DNA from: Streptomyces canus 299MFChir4.1
GTDB lineage: Bacteria > Actinomycetota > Actinomycetes > Streptomycetales > Streptomycetaceae
Direction: 5' to 3'
NCBI RefSeq assembly: GCF_000383615.1
Contig: NZ_KB911615.1
Location: forward strand, 1 to 64,000
Length of the DNA: 64,000 nt
The position numbers and the translations under genes were made by a program. Each line of letters starts with the position of its first letter. The stretch's first letter is position 1. The notes beneath the pieces were generated by a model. It worked only from the letters and a program-made list of their open reading frames with translations. It was not told the origin of the DNA and ran no database searches. This document shows, piece by piece, positions 6,941 through 15,342 of the stretch.

Positions 6941-9379
6941 TCACCCCCGAAGACGGGACATCGCCGGGTCGAAGAGCGGCTCCTCGGCCACGACGGCCTC
7001 CACGCGCTGGTCGAAGTAGCCGATGTGCACTGGGGTCCCGGGGGCGGTCAGCTCCGCCGGCAGCCAGGCGTAGGCGATGCCCTTGCCGATGGTGTGGCCG
7101 AAGGCGGCGCTGGTGACGTGGCCGACCGCGCGCTGCCCGTCGTACACCGGCTCCTTGCCCATCACGACGGCCCGGGGGTCCTCGATGGTCAGGCAGGTCA
7201 GCTTCCGCCGTACGTCGGCCCTGCGCCGCTCCAGCGCGGCCTTGCCGACGAAGTCCTCCTTGTCGGCCTTGACGGCGAAGCCGACCCCGGCCTCGTAGGG
7301 GTCGTGCTCGTAGGTCATGTCGGTGCCGAAGGAGCGGTAACCCTTCTCCAGGCGAAGGCTGTTGAAGGCGCCCCGGCCGGCCGCGATGCCGCCCTGCGGG
7401 CGGACCGCCCGCCACAGGGTGTCCCACAGCTTCTGGCCGAGGTCGGCCGTGGTGTACAGCTCCCAGCCGAGTTCGCCGACGTACGACAGGCGCATGGCCG
7501 TCACCGGGACGGACCCGATGTGGGCGCGCTTGGCGCGGAAGTACTTCAGGCCCGTCGCCGAGAAGTCCTCGTCCGTGAGCGGCTGAAGGACGTCCCGGGC
7601 GAGCGGTCCCCACAGGCCGACGCAGCAGGTGCCGGGGGTGATGTCGCGGACCTGAACGGTGCCGTCGGCGGGCAGGTGGCGGGTGAACCAGTCGAGGTCC
7701 AGGTTGCCGTTGGCGCCGACCTGGAAGACGTCGGGGGCCAGCCGGGCGACGGTGATGTCGCTGCGGATGCCGCCGTCGTGGTCCAGGAGCAGCGTGTACG
7801 TCACCGAGCCGACGGACTTGGCGACCTTGCCGGTGCACAGCCGCTCCAGGAAGTCGGCCGCGCCCCGCCCGCTCACCTCCAGGCGCTTGAGGGCCGTCAT
7901 GTCGTACATGGCGACCGTCTCGCGGGTGACCTGGGCCTCGGCGCCGACGATCGGCGACCAGTACCGGGCGGCCCAGTCGTTGGGGGTGCCGATCGAACGG
8001 CCTTCCACCAGGCCCGCGTTGGCCTCGTACCACTGCGGCCGCTCCCAGCCGTTCGCCTCCAGGAAGAAGGCGCCGAGTTCCTGCTGGCGGGCGTGGAAGG
8101 GGGTGGTGCGGATCGGGCGCGGGTCGCCGGAGGGCTGGAGCGGGTGCAGGATGTCGTAGACCTCGACGAAGTTCTGGCAGTCGCGGGCCAGGACGTACGC
8201 CGGGGAGAGCTGGTGCGGCTCGAAGCGGTTGACGTCGCACTCGTGGAGGTCGAAGGAGGAGCAGTGCCCGTCGACCAGCCATTCGGCGACGGCCCGGCCG
8301 ACACCGGCGGAGTGGGTGACCCAGACGGCCTCGGCGACCCAGAAGCCCTTGACGTCCGGGGACTCGCCGAGCAGGGGCAGGCCGTCGGTGGTGAAGGAGA
8401 ACAGGCCGTTGATGCCCTCCTCGACCTTGGCGTCCTTCGTGGCCGGGAGCAGTGACTGCGTCTCGGTCCAGGCGTCCGCGAAGTCGTCCTCGGTGAACTT
8501 CAGGACCGAGGGCATGGTGTCCGCCTCGTCGACGGAGAGGATCTCGTCGGCGGTGATGGGCATGGGGCGGTGGCCGTAGTAGCCGATGCCGAGGGTGTCG
8601 TGGCGGTCGCGGTAGTAGAGGTCGGCGTCCTGGTGGCGCAGGATGGGGCGCACCGCCTCCTGCGTCTGGCCCGCGAGCGCGGGGACCGGGCCGGTCCAGG
8701 CGAGCTGGTGGCCGAGCGGGGTGAGCGGGAGGTTCATGCCGACCATGCGGGCGATCCGCGGGCCCCAGATGCCGGCGCAGCACACGACGATGTCGGCTGC
8801 CAGGTCTCCCTGGTCGGTGCGGACGCCCGTGACCTCGCCGTCGGCCCGGAGCACGTCCAGGACCTCGTGGCGGGCCAGGAAGGTCACTCCGCGCTCGGTG
8901 GCCCGGCGGATCTGCGCCTCGACGGCGAGGACGGCTTTGGCGAGGCCGTCGGTCGGGATGTGCAGGCCGGCGAGGACCCGGTCGCGGTTGACCAGGGGGT
9001 GCTTCTCGACGCACTCGTCGGCGGTCAGGATCCGCGACTCGACGCCCCAGGCGGTGAGCCAGCCGTGCCGGCGGTGGAGCTCGGTGACGCGCTCCGGGGT
9101 GGTCGCCACCTCCAGGCCGCCGACCTGGAGGAAGCAGGGCTGTCCGTCGACGTCGAGGGAGCAGAACTTCTCGACGGTGTAGCGGGCCAGCTCGGTCATG
9201 GTCTTGGAGGAGTTGGCCTGGAAGACCAGGCCCGGGGCGTGCGACGACGACCCCCCGGTGGCCGGGAGCGGGCCCTGGTCGACCACGGTCACCTCGGTCC
9301 AGCCGCGCGCGGAGATCTCGTCGGCGAGTGCCGCGCCGACGACGCCCGCTCCGATGATGACCACTCGGGGTCCCGCCAT
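6941..9379 (-). CDS. FAD-dependent dimethylglycine/sarcosine dehydrogenase with GcvT-like folate domain
   Basis: 812 residues. The N-terminal half (about 5-365) is a DAO-type FAD oxidoreductase with VVIIGAGVVGAALA and GGSSSHAPGL, whose His47 aligns with the covalent-flavin His of dimethylglycine dehydrogenase. An FAO_M bridge (about 370-425) follows, then GCV_T and GCV_T_C domains (about 430-800) like the aminomethyltransferase of the glycine cleavage system. Such fusions oxidise an N-methyl group and pass the resulting formaldehyde to THF as 5,10-methylene-THF. Dimethylglycine and/or sarcosine is the expected substrate; sequence alone cannot separate them, and one enzyme may do both steps because no second such gene is present. 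The ATG at 9379 has GGAGG upstream, and a perfect island operator lies 19 bp before it. Confidence 0.87.
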   Translation of the reverse strand: MAGPRVVIIGAGVVGAALADEISARGWTEVTVVDQGPLPATGGSSSHAPGLVFQANSSKTMTELARYTVEKFCSLDVDGQPCFLQVGGLEVATTPERVTELHRRHGWLTAWGVESRILTADECVEKHPLVNRDRVLAGLHIPTDGLAKAVLAVEAQIRRATERGVTFLARHEVLDVLRADGEVTGVRTDQGDLAADIVVCCAGIWGPRIARMVGMNLPLTPLGHQLAWTGPVPALAGQTQEAVRPILRHQDADLYYRDRHDTLGIGYYGHRPMPITADEILSVDEADTMPSVLKFTEDDFADAWTETQSLLPATKDAKVEEGINGLFSFTTDGLPLLGESPDVKGFWVAEAVWVTHSAGVGRAVAEWLVDGHCSSFDLHECDVNRFEPHQLSPAYVLARDCQNFVEVYDILHPLQPSGDPRPIRTTPFHARQQELGAFFLEANGWERPQWYEANAGLVEGRSIGTPNDWAARYWSPIVGAEAQVTRETVAMYDMTALKRLEVSGRGAADFLERLCTGKVAKSVGSVTYTLLLDHDGGIRSDITVARLAPDVFQVGANGNLDLDWFTRHLPADGTVQVRDITPGTCCVGLWGPLARDVLQPLTDEDFSATGLKYFRAKRAHIGSVPVTAMRLSYVGELGWELYTTADLGQKLWDTLWRAVRPQGGIAAGRGAFNSLRLEKGYRSFGTDMTYEHDPYEAGVGFAVKADKEDFVGKAALERRRADVRRKLTCLTIEDPRAVVMGKEPVYDGQRAVGHVTSAAFGHTIGKGIAYAWLPAELTAPGTPVHIGYFDQRVEAVVAEEPLFDPAMSRLRG

Positions 9380-9397
9380 CGCCGCACCTCCGGTTAA

Positions 9398-9414
9398 GTT
9401 GCTTTGTGCGCAAC
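9398..9414. promoter_or_regulatory. Island operator upstream of the dimethylglycine dehydrogenase gene (perfect)
   Basis: Perfect GTTGC-N7-GCAAC palindrome, 19 bp upstream of the ATG at 9379. A further TGCGCAAC half-site is at 9426-9433. Confidence 0.7.
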
Positions 9415-9517
9415 ACGATTCAGGCTGCGCAACTCAATGTGCCCGCCGTGCGGGTGGGTGTCAAGAGGCCCGGTGACGTGGCGGAACGGGCGGGGAAACG
9501 GCTCCGGAAACGGCGAT

Positions 9518-9559
9518 GCCCGGTGGGCGGCGCACATCCGGGCGCGCCGCCCACCGGGC
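9518..9559. terminator. Strong hairpin terminator of the betaine transporter operon
   Basis: A stem of at least 15 bp (GCCCGGTGGGCGGCG at 9518-9532, complement at 9545-9559, with one further C-G pair inside) and a loop of about 10 nt, located 32 bp past the stop codon of the binding-protein gene. It separates the transporter operon from the dimethylglycine dehydrogenase promoter. Confidence 0.85.
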
Positions 9560-9591
9560 TTCCTGAAAGGCTCGCTTGATCCCTGTCAGGC

Positions 9592-10557
9592 TTACTTGAT
9601 CCAGGCGTCGACCTTGCCGCGGTTGGCCTCGACCCACTTCTTGGCCGCCGCGTCCGGCGTCATCTTGTCCACCGCGATGTACTTGGCCACGGTGTTCTGG
9701 TCGTCGTTGGTCCAGTTGAACTTCTTCACCAGGTCGTAGGCCGGGCTGCCCGACCTGGCGAACTTGGCGCTGACGATCTTGTCGAGGTCGTAGACGGGGT
9801 AGTCGCAGGCGACCTTGGCCGGATCGGCGTCGCAGCCCGTCTTGTAGGCGGGCAGGTCGACCTTGACCAGGGGCACCTCGGACAGGAACCACTGCGGCTC
9901 GTAGAAGTAGCCGATCACCCACTGCTTGTTCTTCTCGGCGTTGCGGTACGCCTGGATCAGCGCGGTCTCGCTGCCCGCGTACACCACCTTGAAGTCCAGC
10001 TTGAGGTTCTTCACCAGCGCCTCGTCGTTGGTGACGTACGACGGGTCGCCGTCCAGGAGCTGGCCCTTGCCGCCGGACTCCGAGGTCTTGAACTTCGCGG
10101 CGTACTTGTCGAGGTTCTTCCAGTCCTTGATGTCCGGGTGGGCCTTGGCCAGCCACGGCGGCACGTACCAGCCGATGATGCCCTTGTTGCCGGTCGAGCC
10201 GGCCTCCACGGCGGTCTTCTGCTGGGTGATGTACTTCTTCTTCAGATCGTCGTGGCCCCAGTTCTCCAGGACGGTGTCGACCTCCCCGGTGCCGAAGCCC
10301 TGCCAGGCGATCTCCTCCTTGAGGTCCTTCTTGGTGACCTTGCACTTCAGGTCGTGCTCGGCGACGTACGCGACGACCGCCGCGTCCGCCTCGTAGCCCA
10401 CCCACGGGTTGACCGCGAGGTTGAAGGTGCCGCACTTGCCCGAGCTGCCCGAACCGCCGGCCTCCGAGGAGTCACCGACCTTCGCGCCGCCGCAGGCCGT
10501 GAGGGTGAGGCCGAGGACGGCCAGGCCGGCCGCGCCGGCTCGCCAGTGTCTTGCCAT
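9592..10557 (-). CDS. Glycine-betaine-type ABC transporter substrate-binding lipoprotein
   Basis: 321 residues. The N-terminus is a lipoprotein signal with lipobox LTAC (lipidated Cys22), so the protein is tethered outside the membrane. The rest is an OpuAC-type periplasmic-binding fold (about 40-315) with the family opening NLAVNPWVGYEADAAVVAYV, WQGFGTGEVDTVLENWGHDD and several aromatic residues that could form a Trp/Tyr cage for a quaternary amine. It is the last gene of the betB, ATPase, permease, binding-protein series, 13 bp after the permease, and ends in TAA before a strong terminator. Choline or glycine betaine is the likely ligand given the neighbouring catabolic genes; the sequence does not settle which. 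Confidence 0.9.
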   Translation of the reverse strand: MARHWRAGAAGLAVLGLTLTACGGAKVGDSSEAGGSGSSGKCGTFNLAVNPWVGYEADAAVVAYVAEHDLKCKVTKKDLKEEIAWQGFGTGEVDTVLENWGHDDLKKKYITQQKTAVEAGSTGNKGIIGWYVPPWLAKAHPDIKDWKNLDKYAAKFKTSESGGKGQLLDGDPSYVTNDEALVKNLKLDFKVVYAGSETALIQAYRNAEKNKQWVIGYFYEPQWFLSEVPLVKVDLPAYKTGCDADPAKVACDYPVYDLDKIVSAKFARSGSPAYDLVKKFNWTNDDQNTVAKYIAVDKMTPDAAAKKWVEANRGKVDAWIK

Positions 10558-10570
10558 CGTGTGGTGCTCC

Positions 10571-12580
10571 TCAATTGGTGGTGCGGCGAGCCGCTGCCTG
10601 AGTGATCCGGTCGAACATGACGCCGAGCAGGACGATGGCGAGACCGGCCGCCAGGCCCTTGCCGTACAGCTGACCCTGGGAGAAGCCGGCCACCACGTCG
10701 TAGCCGAGGGCGCCCGCGCCCACGAGGCCGCCGACGACGACCATCGACAGCACGTAGATCAGGCCCTGGTTGGTCGCGAGCGTCAGGGCGCTGCGGGCCA
10801 TCGGGAGCTGGACCTTGGTGATGATCTGCCAGGTGTTGCACCCGGTGGAGGTGGCCGCCTCGACGGTGGTCGCGGGCACGGTCCGCACCCCGTCGGCGAT
10901 GATCTTGATGGCGACCGGTGCCGCGTAGACGATCGCGGCCACGATGGCCGTGAACCGGGTCGCACCGAACAGGGCCAGGAACGGCACGAGGTAGACGAAC
11001 GGCGGCATGACCTGGGCGGCGTCGAGGGTGGGCCGCACGAGCCGGTCCACCAGGGCGCTGCGCCCCATCCACACCCCGAAGACCATGCCGAGCAGCATGA
11101 CGAGCACGGTCGCCACGACGGTCGAGGCGAGGGTCGTCATGCCGTCCGACCACACGCCGGTGGCGACGAGCAGGCCCACGCACACCGCGGTGGTGATACC
11201 GGCGCGCCACCCGCCGAGGACCACGGCGATCCCGATCAGGGCGGCGCCGACGAGCCACCACGGGGAGTCGGTGAGCAGCGTCTGGAACGGGTTGAGCAGG
11301 CCGTTGGTGATGACGTCCCGGAAGCCGTTGGTCAGCCCGGACAGGTTGTCCTGCGCCCAGGTGGTCACGTTGTCGGCCGCCTTGGCGATGGTGCTGCCGG
11401 TGCCGCCGTCGCCGGGGAACTCCGCCGCCCACAGGTAGGTGTGGGAGAGGTACACGAGTACGGCCGCCACCGCTCCCCCGGCCACGAGAAGGTGCCGCCG
11501 CCACTTGAGCAGCGGGTTGCCGGACCGCCTGGCCGCCTCCGCGCGTCCGCTGGCCGCGGTGGTGACCCGGTCCAGGACGATGGCCATGACGACGATGGCG
11601 AGACCCGCGTTGAAGGCCGTGCCGACGTCGAGGGACTGCAGGGCCTGGACGACGGTCTTGCCGAGGCCGGGCGCGTCGATCAGGGCCGCGATGGTCACCA
11701 TGGCCAGGGCGGCCATGATGGTCTGGTTGACGCCCATCACCACGGTCCGCTTGGACATCGGCAGCAGCACCTTGAGCAGTGACTGCCTGCGGGTGGCGCC
11801 CAGGGAGTCGGCTGCCTCGACCGTCGTCGCGGGCACCGAGCGGATGGCGTGCGCGGTGATGCGCAGGGCCGGCGGCGCCGCGTAGATGACGGTGGCGATG
11901 GTGGCGGAGGCCCCGCCGATCAGGAAGAACAGGGTCAGTGGCGCCAGGTAGACGAAGGTGGGCATCGTCTGCATGAAGTCCAGGATCGGGGTGGCGATCC
12001 GGTTCGCCCGCTCCGACAGACCCGCCCACACACCGAGCGGGAGGGCGAACAGCAGCGCCACCAGGACCGCGGAGAGGGTCAGGGCGAGGGTGTCCATGCT
12101 CTCCTGCCACAGGCCCTGGAGCCCGAGGAAGGTGAAGCCGGCCACGGCCAGCAGCGCGACCCGCCAGTTGGCGACCGCCCAGGAGACATAGCCGGCGAGG
12201 CCCACCACGCCGAGCCAGCCGATCTGCGGGACCGGGCGGTCGCCGGACGGCTGGGAGATCAGGTCCTGGACGAAGGTCACCAGGTTGTCGATGACCAGCC
12301 GGATCTCGTTGAAGAAGTACAGGAACAGCGGGTTGGAGTTGCGGTTGGCGCCGATGGAGTCGTTGACGTCGTTGAGCCAGCGGTGCAGATCGGTGAGGTC
12401 GGCCGCGGCCAGCGACAGGGTCTGCCGTCCACGCAACAGGGCGAAGGCGAGGAGCCAGACGACCAGGATCGCGCCGACCACCATGGACCGGCTGATCCGG
12501 CGTACGGGGGCGGCGGGTGGCGGCGGGACGGGCTGCTGCGCCTCCCCCGAGGTCTCGGGTTTCTCCATGGCGACGGTCAT
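10571..12580 (-). CDS. Betaine/choline ABC transporter permease, two permease domains fused
   Basis: 669 residues with two complete BPD_transp_1 permease domains in tandem (about 170-345 and 490-665). Each carries an EAA-loop-like VPATTVEAA segment followed by K.LLPM or KVQLPMA, the contact for the ATPase. OpuA/ProW-type importers normally use one such chain twice, so this fused form supplies both halves in one polypeptide. Additional hydrophobic segments precede each domain. The start is the ATG at 12580, which shares its A with the stop codon of the ATPase gene (TGATG), so translation is coupled; the longer upstream extension is the frame-shifted shadow of that gene. The cytoplasmic head is Pro-rich. 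Confidence 0.9.
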   Translation of the reverse strand: MTVAMEKPETSGEAQQPVPPPPAAPVRRISRSMVVGAILVVWLLAFALLRGRQTLSLAAADLTDLHRWLNDVNDSIGANRNSNPLFLYFFNEIRLVIDNLVTFVQDLISQPSGDRPVPQIGWLGVVGLAGYVSWAVANWRVALLAVAGFTFLGLQGLWQESMDTLALTLSAVLVALLFALPLGVWAGLSERANRIATPILDFMQTMPTFVYLAPLTLFFLIGGASATIATVIYAAPPALRITAHAIRSVPATTVEAADSLGATRRQSLLKVLLPMSKRTVVMGVNQTIMAALAMVTIAALIDAPGLGKTVVQALQSLDVGTAFNAGLAIVVMAIVLDRVTTAASGRAEAARRSGNPLLKWRRHLLVAGGAVAAVLVYLSHTYLWAAEFPGDGGTGSTIAKAADNVTTWAQDNLSGLTNGFRDVITNGLLNPFQTLLTDSPWWLVGAALIGIAVVLGGWRAGITTAVCVGLLVATGVWSDGMTTLASTVVATVLVMLLGMVFGVWMGRSALVDRLVRPTLDAAQVMPPFVYLVPFLALFGATRFTAIVAAIVYAAPVAIKIIADGVRTVPATTVEAATSTGCNTWQIITKVQLPMARSALTLATNQGLIYVLSMVVVGGLVGAGALGYDVVAGFSQGQLYGKGLAAGLAIVLLGVMFDRITQAAARRTTN

Positions 12581-13668
12581 CACGCGTCGCCTTCCTGTCC
12601 GGCGACCACCGCGAGGATCTCCTCGTCGCCGACGATGCCGAGCAGTTCGCCGTTCTCGACGACCTTGACGGGCTTCTCGGCCGCGAGCACCGCCCGGGTG
12701 GCCTCCTTCACCACCACGTCCGGGCCCAACTCGGGTCCGTCCAGGGGGTCTTCGGGCGTTGCCGGGCGCATGATCCAGCGCAGGGTCAGCACATCGCCGC
12801 GCGGCACGTCCTTGACGAAGTCGCGCACGTAGTCGTCGGCGGGGGCGCCGACGAGTTCGTCGCCGGTGCCGCACTGGACCGTCTTGCCGTCGCGCATGAT
12901 GAGGATGCGGTCGCCGAGCTTCAGGGCCTCGGAGAGGTCGTGCGTGATGAACACCATCGTCTTGCCGACCTCGTGGTGCAGCCGGATGACCTCGTTCTGC
13001 ATGTCCCGGCGGATCAGCGGGTCGAGCGCCGAGAAGGGCTCGTCGAAGAGGAGGACGTCCGGATCTCCGGCCAACGCCCTTGCCAGGCCCACGCGTTGCT
13101 GCATTCCGCCGGAGAGCTGGTCGGGGTAGGAGTTCTCGTACCCCGACAGGCCCACGAGTTCGACGACCTCCAGCGCCCGCCTGGTGCGCTCGGCCCGGCC
13201 CATGCCGCGGATCTCAAGGCCGAACGCCACGTTGTCGACGACGCGGCGGTGGGGCAGCAGACCGAAGTGCTGGAAGACCATGGAGAACTTGCTGCGCCGC
13301 AGTTCGCGCAGCCGCCGTTCGTCGGCGTCCCGGATGTTCTCGCCCTCGAAGACGATCTCACCGGCGGTGGGCTCGATCAGCCGGGTCAGACAGCGCACCA
13401 GGGTGGACTTGCCGGAGCCGGACAACCCCATGACGACGAAGACCTCGCCGGGCGCGACATCGAAGTCCACGTCCCGCACGGCGGCGGTGCAGCCGGTGCG
13501 GTCCATGAGCTCGCGGCGGGTGAGCCCGCTCAGCTCCTCGGAGTCCGGTACCTGGTCGGCCTTCGGCCCGAACACCTTCCACAGCCCGCGTACGGATATG
13601 ACGGGCGTGGGGGCCGCGTCCTCGGGGGTGCCGCGGCGCGGCGGCACCTCGGTCTGGGTTGGGGTCAT
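12580..13668 (-). CDS. Betaine/choline ABC transporter ATP-binding protein
   Basis: 362 residues. An ABC ATPase domain (about 40-290) has Walker A GLSGSGKST, signature LSGGMQQRVGLARAL, Walker B VLLFDEP and the H-loop FITHDL. The insert VWFGPKA-like stretch before the first strand and the C-terminal CBS-type region (about 295-360) are typical of ProV/OpuAA, whose CBS domains sense ionic strength. ATG 13668 has a GAGG upstream and gives the usual length; the longer upstream frame runs into betB. It starts 20 bp after betB and overlaps the permease by one base, so betB and the importer are one operon. Uptake is thus tied to betaine oxidation rather than only to osmoprotection. Confidence 0.92.
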   Translation of the reverse strand: MTPTQTEVPPRRGTPEDAAPTPVISVRGLWKVFGPKADQVPDSEELSGLTRRELMDRTGCTAAVRDVDFDVAPGEVFVVMGLSGSGKSTLVRCLTRLIEPTAGEIVFEGENIRDADERRLRELRRSKFSMVFQHFGLLPHRRVVDNVAFGLEIRGMGRAERTRRALEVVELVGLSGYENSYPDQLSGGMQQRVGLARALAGDPDVLLFDEPFSALDPLIRRDMQNEVIRLHHEVGKTMVFITHDLSEALKLGDRILIMRDGKTVQCGTGDELVGAPADDYVRDFVKDVPRGDVLTLRWIMRPATPEDPLDGPELGPDVVVKEATRAVLAAEKPVKVVENGELLGIVGDEEILAVVAGQEGDA

Positions 13669-13688
13669 GGTCGACCTCTTCTCGGCGT

Positions 13689-15158
13689 TCAGCCGCGGAA
13701 CCAGTGCTGCGGCCGGGGTTGGATGTTCTGCCAGATGTGCTTGGGCTCGCGGTACTCGTCCAGGCCGGTCGGTCCCAGTTCCCGGCCCACACCGGAGTGC
13801 CCGAAGCCACCCCACTCGGCCTGCGGCACATAGGGGTGGTAGTCGTTGATCCACACGGTGCCGTGCCGCAGCCGGCGGGCGACCCGCTGGGCCTTCCCGG
13901 CGTCCTGCGTCCAGACCGCCCCGGCGAGGCCGTACTCGGTGTCGTTCGCGATGCGTACGGCGTCGTCCTCACCGGTGAAGCGCTCCACGGTCAGCACCGG
14001 CCCGAAGGACTCCTCGTGCACCACCCGCATGTCCTGGCGGCACTCGTCGAGCACGGTGGGCGGGTAGTAGTGGCCGTTCGCGAGGGCCGGGTCGGCGGGC
14101 CGTTCGCCGCCGCAGCGCAGGACGGCGCCCTCTTCCACACCGGCCGCCACGTACGCCTCGACCTTCTCCAGATGGCGCGCGGAGATCAGCGCCCCGGTCT
14201 CGGCCTCGGGGTCGAAGGGGCCGCCGAGGCGGATCTGCCGGGCCCGGCGGACCACCTCGTCGACGAAGCGGTCGTGCAGACAGTCCTCGACGATCAGCCG
14301 GGCACCGGCCGAGCAGACCTGCCCGGAGTGCAGGAAGACGGCCGTGAGCGCGAAGTCCACGGCCGTCTCGAAGTCGGCGTCGGCGAAGACGACGTTGGGG
14401 TTCTTGCCGCCGAGTTCCAGCGCGACCTTCTTCACGGTCGCGGCGCCGGTGGCCATGATCCGTTTGCCGGTCTCCACGCCCCCGGTGAAGGAGACCATGT
14501 CGACCCGGGGGTCCTCGGACAGCGGTGCGCCCACCTCGGGGCCGGTACCGAGGACGAGGTTGGCGGCACCGGCGGGGAGTCCGGCCTCCTCCAGCGCCCT
14601 CATGAGCAGGATCGAGGTGGAGGGGGTGAGTTCGCTGGGCTTGAGGACGATCGTGTTGCCGGCGAGCAGGGCCGGGGCGACCTTCCAACTCGCCTGCAGG
14701 AGCGGGTAGTTCCACGGGGTGATCAGTCCGCAGACGCCGACCGGTTCGTGGACCACGCGGCTTACGGCGTCGTCCCGTCCGGTGTCGATCACGCGGCCGG
14801 CGTCGGTGCCGCCGAGCCCGCCGTAGTAGCGGAAGCAGGAGACGACGTCGGCGATGTCGTACTCGCTCTCCACCAGCCGCTTGCCGGTGTCCAGCGACTC
14901 GGCGCGGGCGAACTCCTTGGCGTCGCGCTCGATCAGGTCGGCGGTGCGCAGCAGCAGGGCACCCCGCTCGCGCTCGGGGGTGTGCGGCCAGGGCCCTTCG
15001 TCGAAGGCCCGGCGGGCGGCGGCGACGGCCGCCTCGCTGTCGGGGCGGGTCCCCTCGGACACGGTCGCGGAGAGCGTGCCGTCAGCGGGGCAACGGATCT
15101 CCCGATGGCCTCCGGCCACCGGATCCCGCCATTCACCGTCCACGTACAGGTCTGCCAC
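13689..15158 (-). CDS. betB: Betaine-aldehyde dehydrogenase
   Basis: NAD(P)-dependent oxidation of betaine aldehyde to glycine betaine. 489 residues of an aldehyde dehydrogenase: PWNYPLLQASWK (cofactor floor), SFTGGVETGK, the general-base Glu in LELGGKNP, and catalytic Cys282 in SGQVCSAGAR. I favour the GTG at 15158 (giving ADLYVDGEWRDP at once, as in BetB, with GAAGGG upstream) over the ATG at 15191, because the latter overlaps an island operator and has no ribosome-binding site. The gene lies downstream of betA in the same direction and 20 bp ahead of the ABC ATPase. Assignment rests on motifs plus the choline dehydrogenase neighbour. Confidence 0.88.
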   Translation of the reverse strand: MADLYVDGEWRDPVAGGHREIRCPADGTLSATVSEGTRPDSEAAVAAARRAFDEGPWPHTPERERGALLLRTADLIERDAKEFARAESLDTGKRLVESEYDIADVVSCFRYYGGLGGTDAGRVIDTGRDDAVSRVVHEPVGVCGLITPWNYPLLQASWKVAPALLAGNTIVLKPSELTPSTSILLMRALEEAGLPAGAANLVLGTGPEVGAPLSEDPRVDMVSFTGGVETGKRIMATGAATVKKVALELGGKNPNVVFADADFETAVDFALTAVFLHSGQVCSAGARLIVEDCLHDRFVDEVVRRARQIRLGGPFDPEAETGALISARHLEKVEAYVAAGVEEGAVLRCGGERPADPALANGHYYPPTVLDECRQDMRVVHEESFGPVLTVERFTGEDDAVRIANDTEYGLAGAVWTQDAGKAQRVARRLRHGTVWINDYHPYVPQAEWGGFGHSGVGRELGPTGLDEYREPKHIWQNIQPRPQHWFRG

Positions 15159-15182
15159 GTCGGGAGCCCTTCGAGCGATTTC

Positions 15183-15199
15183 GTTGCGCATGACGCATC
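15183..15199. promoter_or_regulatory. Island operator upstream of betB (GTTGC-N7-GCATC)
   Basis: One mismatch from the GTTGC-N7-GCAAC palindrome, 24 bp upstream of the chosen betB start. It suggests that the betB-transporter operon has its own promoter although betA lies upstream. Confidence 0.6.
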
Positions 15200-15277
15200 G
15201 CATTGCTTGTGGTGGAACACTCTGGAGACTGCGGCAACCCACGTCAAGGGGTTGGGGGATGACGGTTTGGGCACGCG

Positions 15278-15310
15278 GGCGCGTTGCGCGCCGCTCGAAC
15301 CCGGCGGGTT
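15278..15310. terminator. Two small hairpins between betA and betB
   Basis: GGCGCG-TTG-CGCGCC (15278-15292) and AACCC-GGC-GGGTT (15298-15310) lie 33-65 bp after the betA stop. They may end the betA transcript, but the stems are only 5-6 bp, so this is tentative. Confidence 0.35.
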
Positions 15311-15342
15311 TCCGGTACAAGCGGTCCCCGGAAAAATCCGCG

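Noticed and set aside
15159..15320. Longer betB start points (ATG 15191 or upstream)
   Set aside because: ATG 15191 overlaps an island operator and has no ribosome site; GTG 15158 gives the family's normal start.
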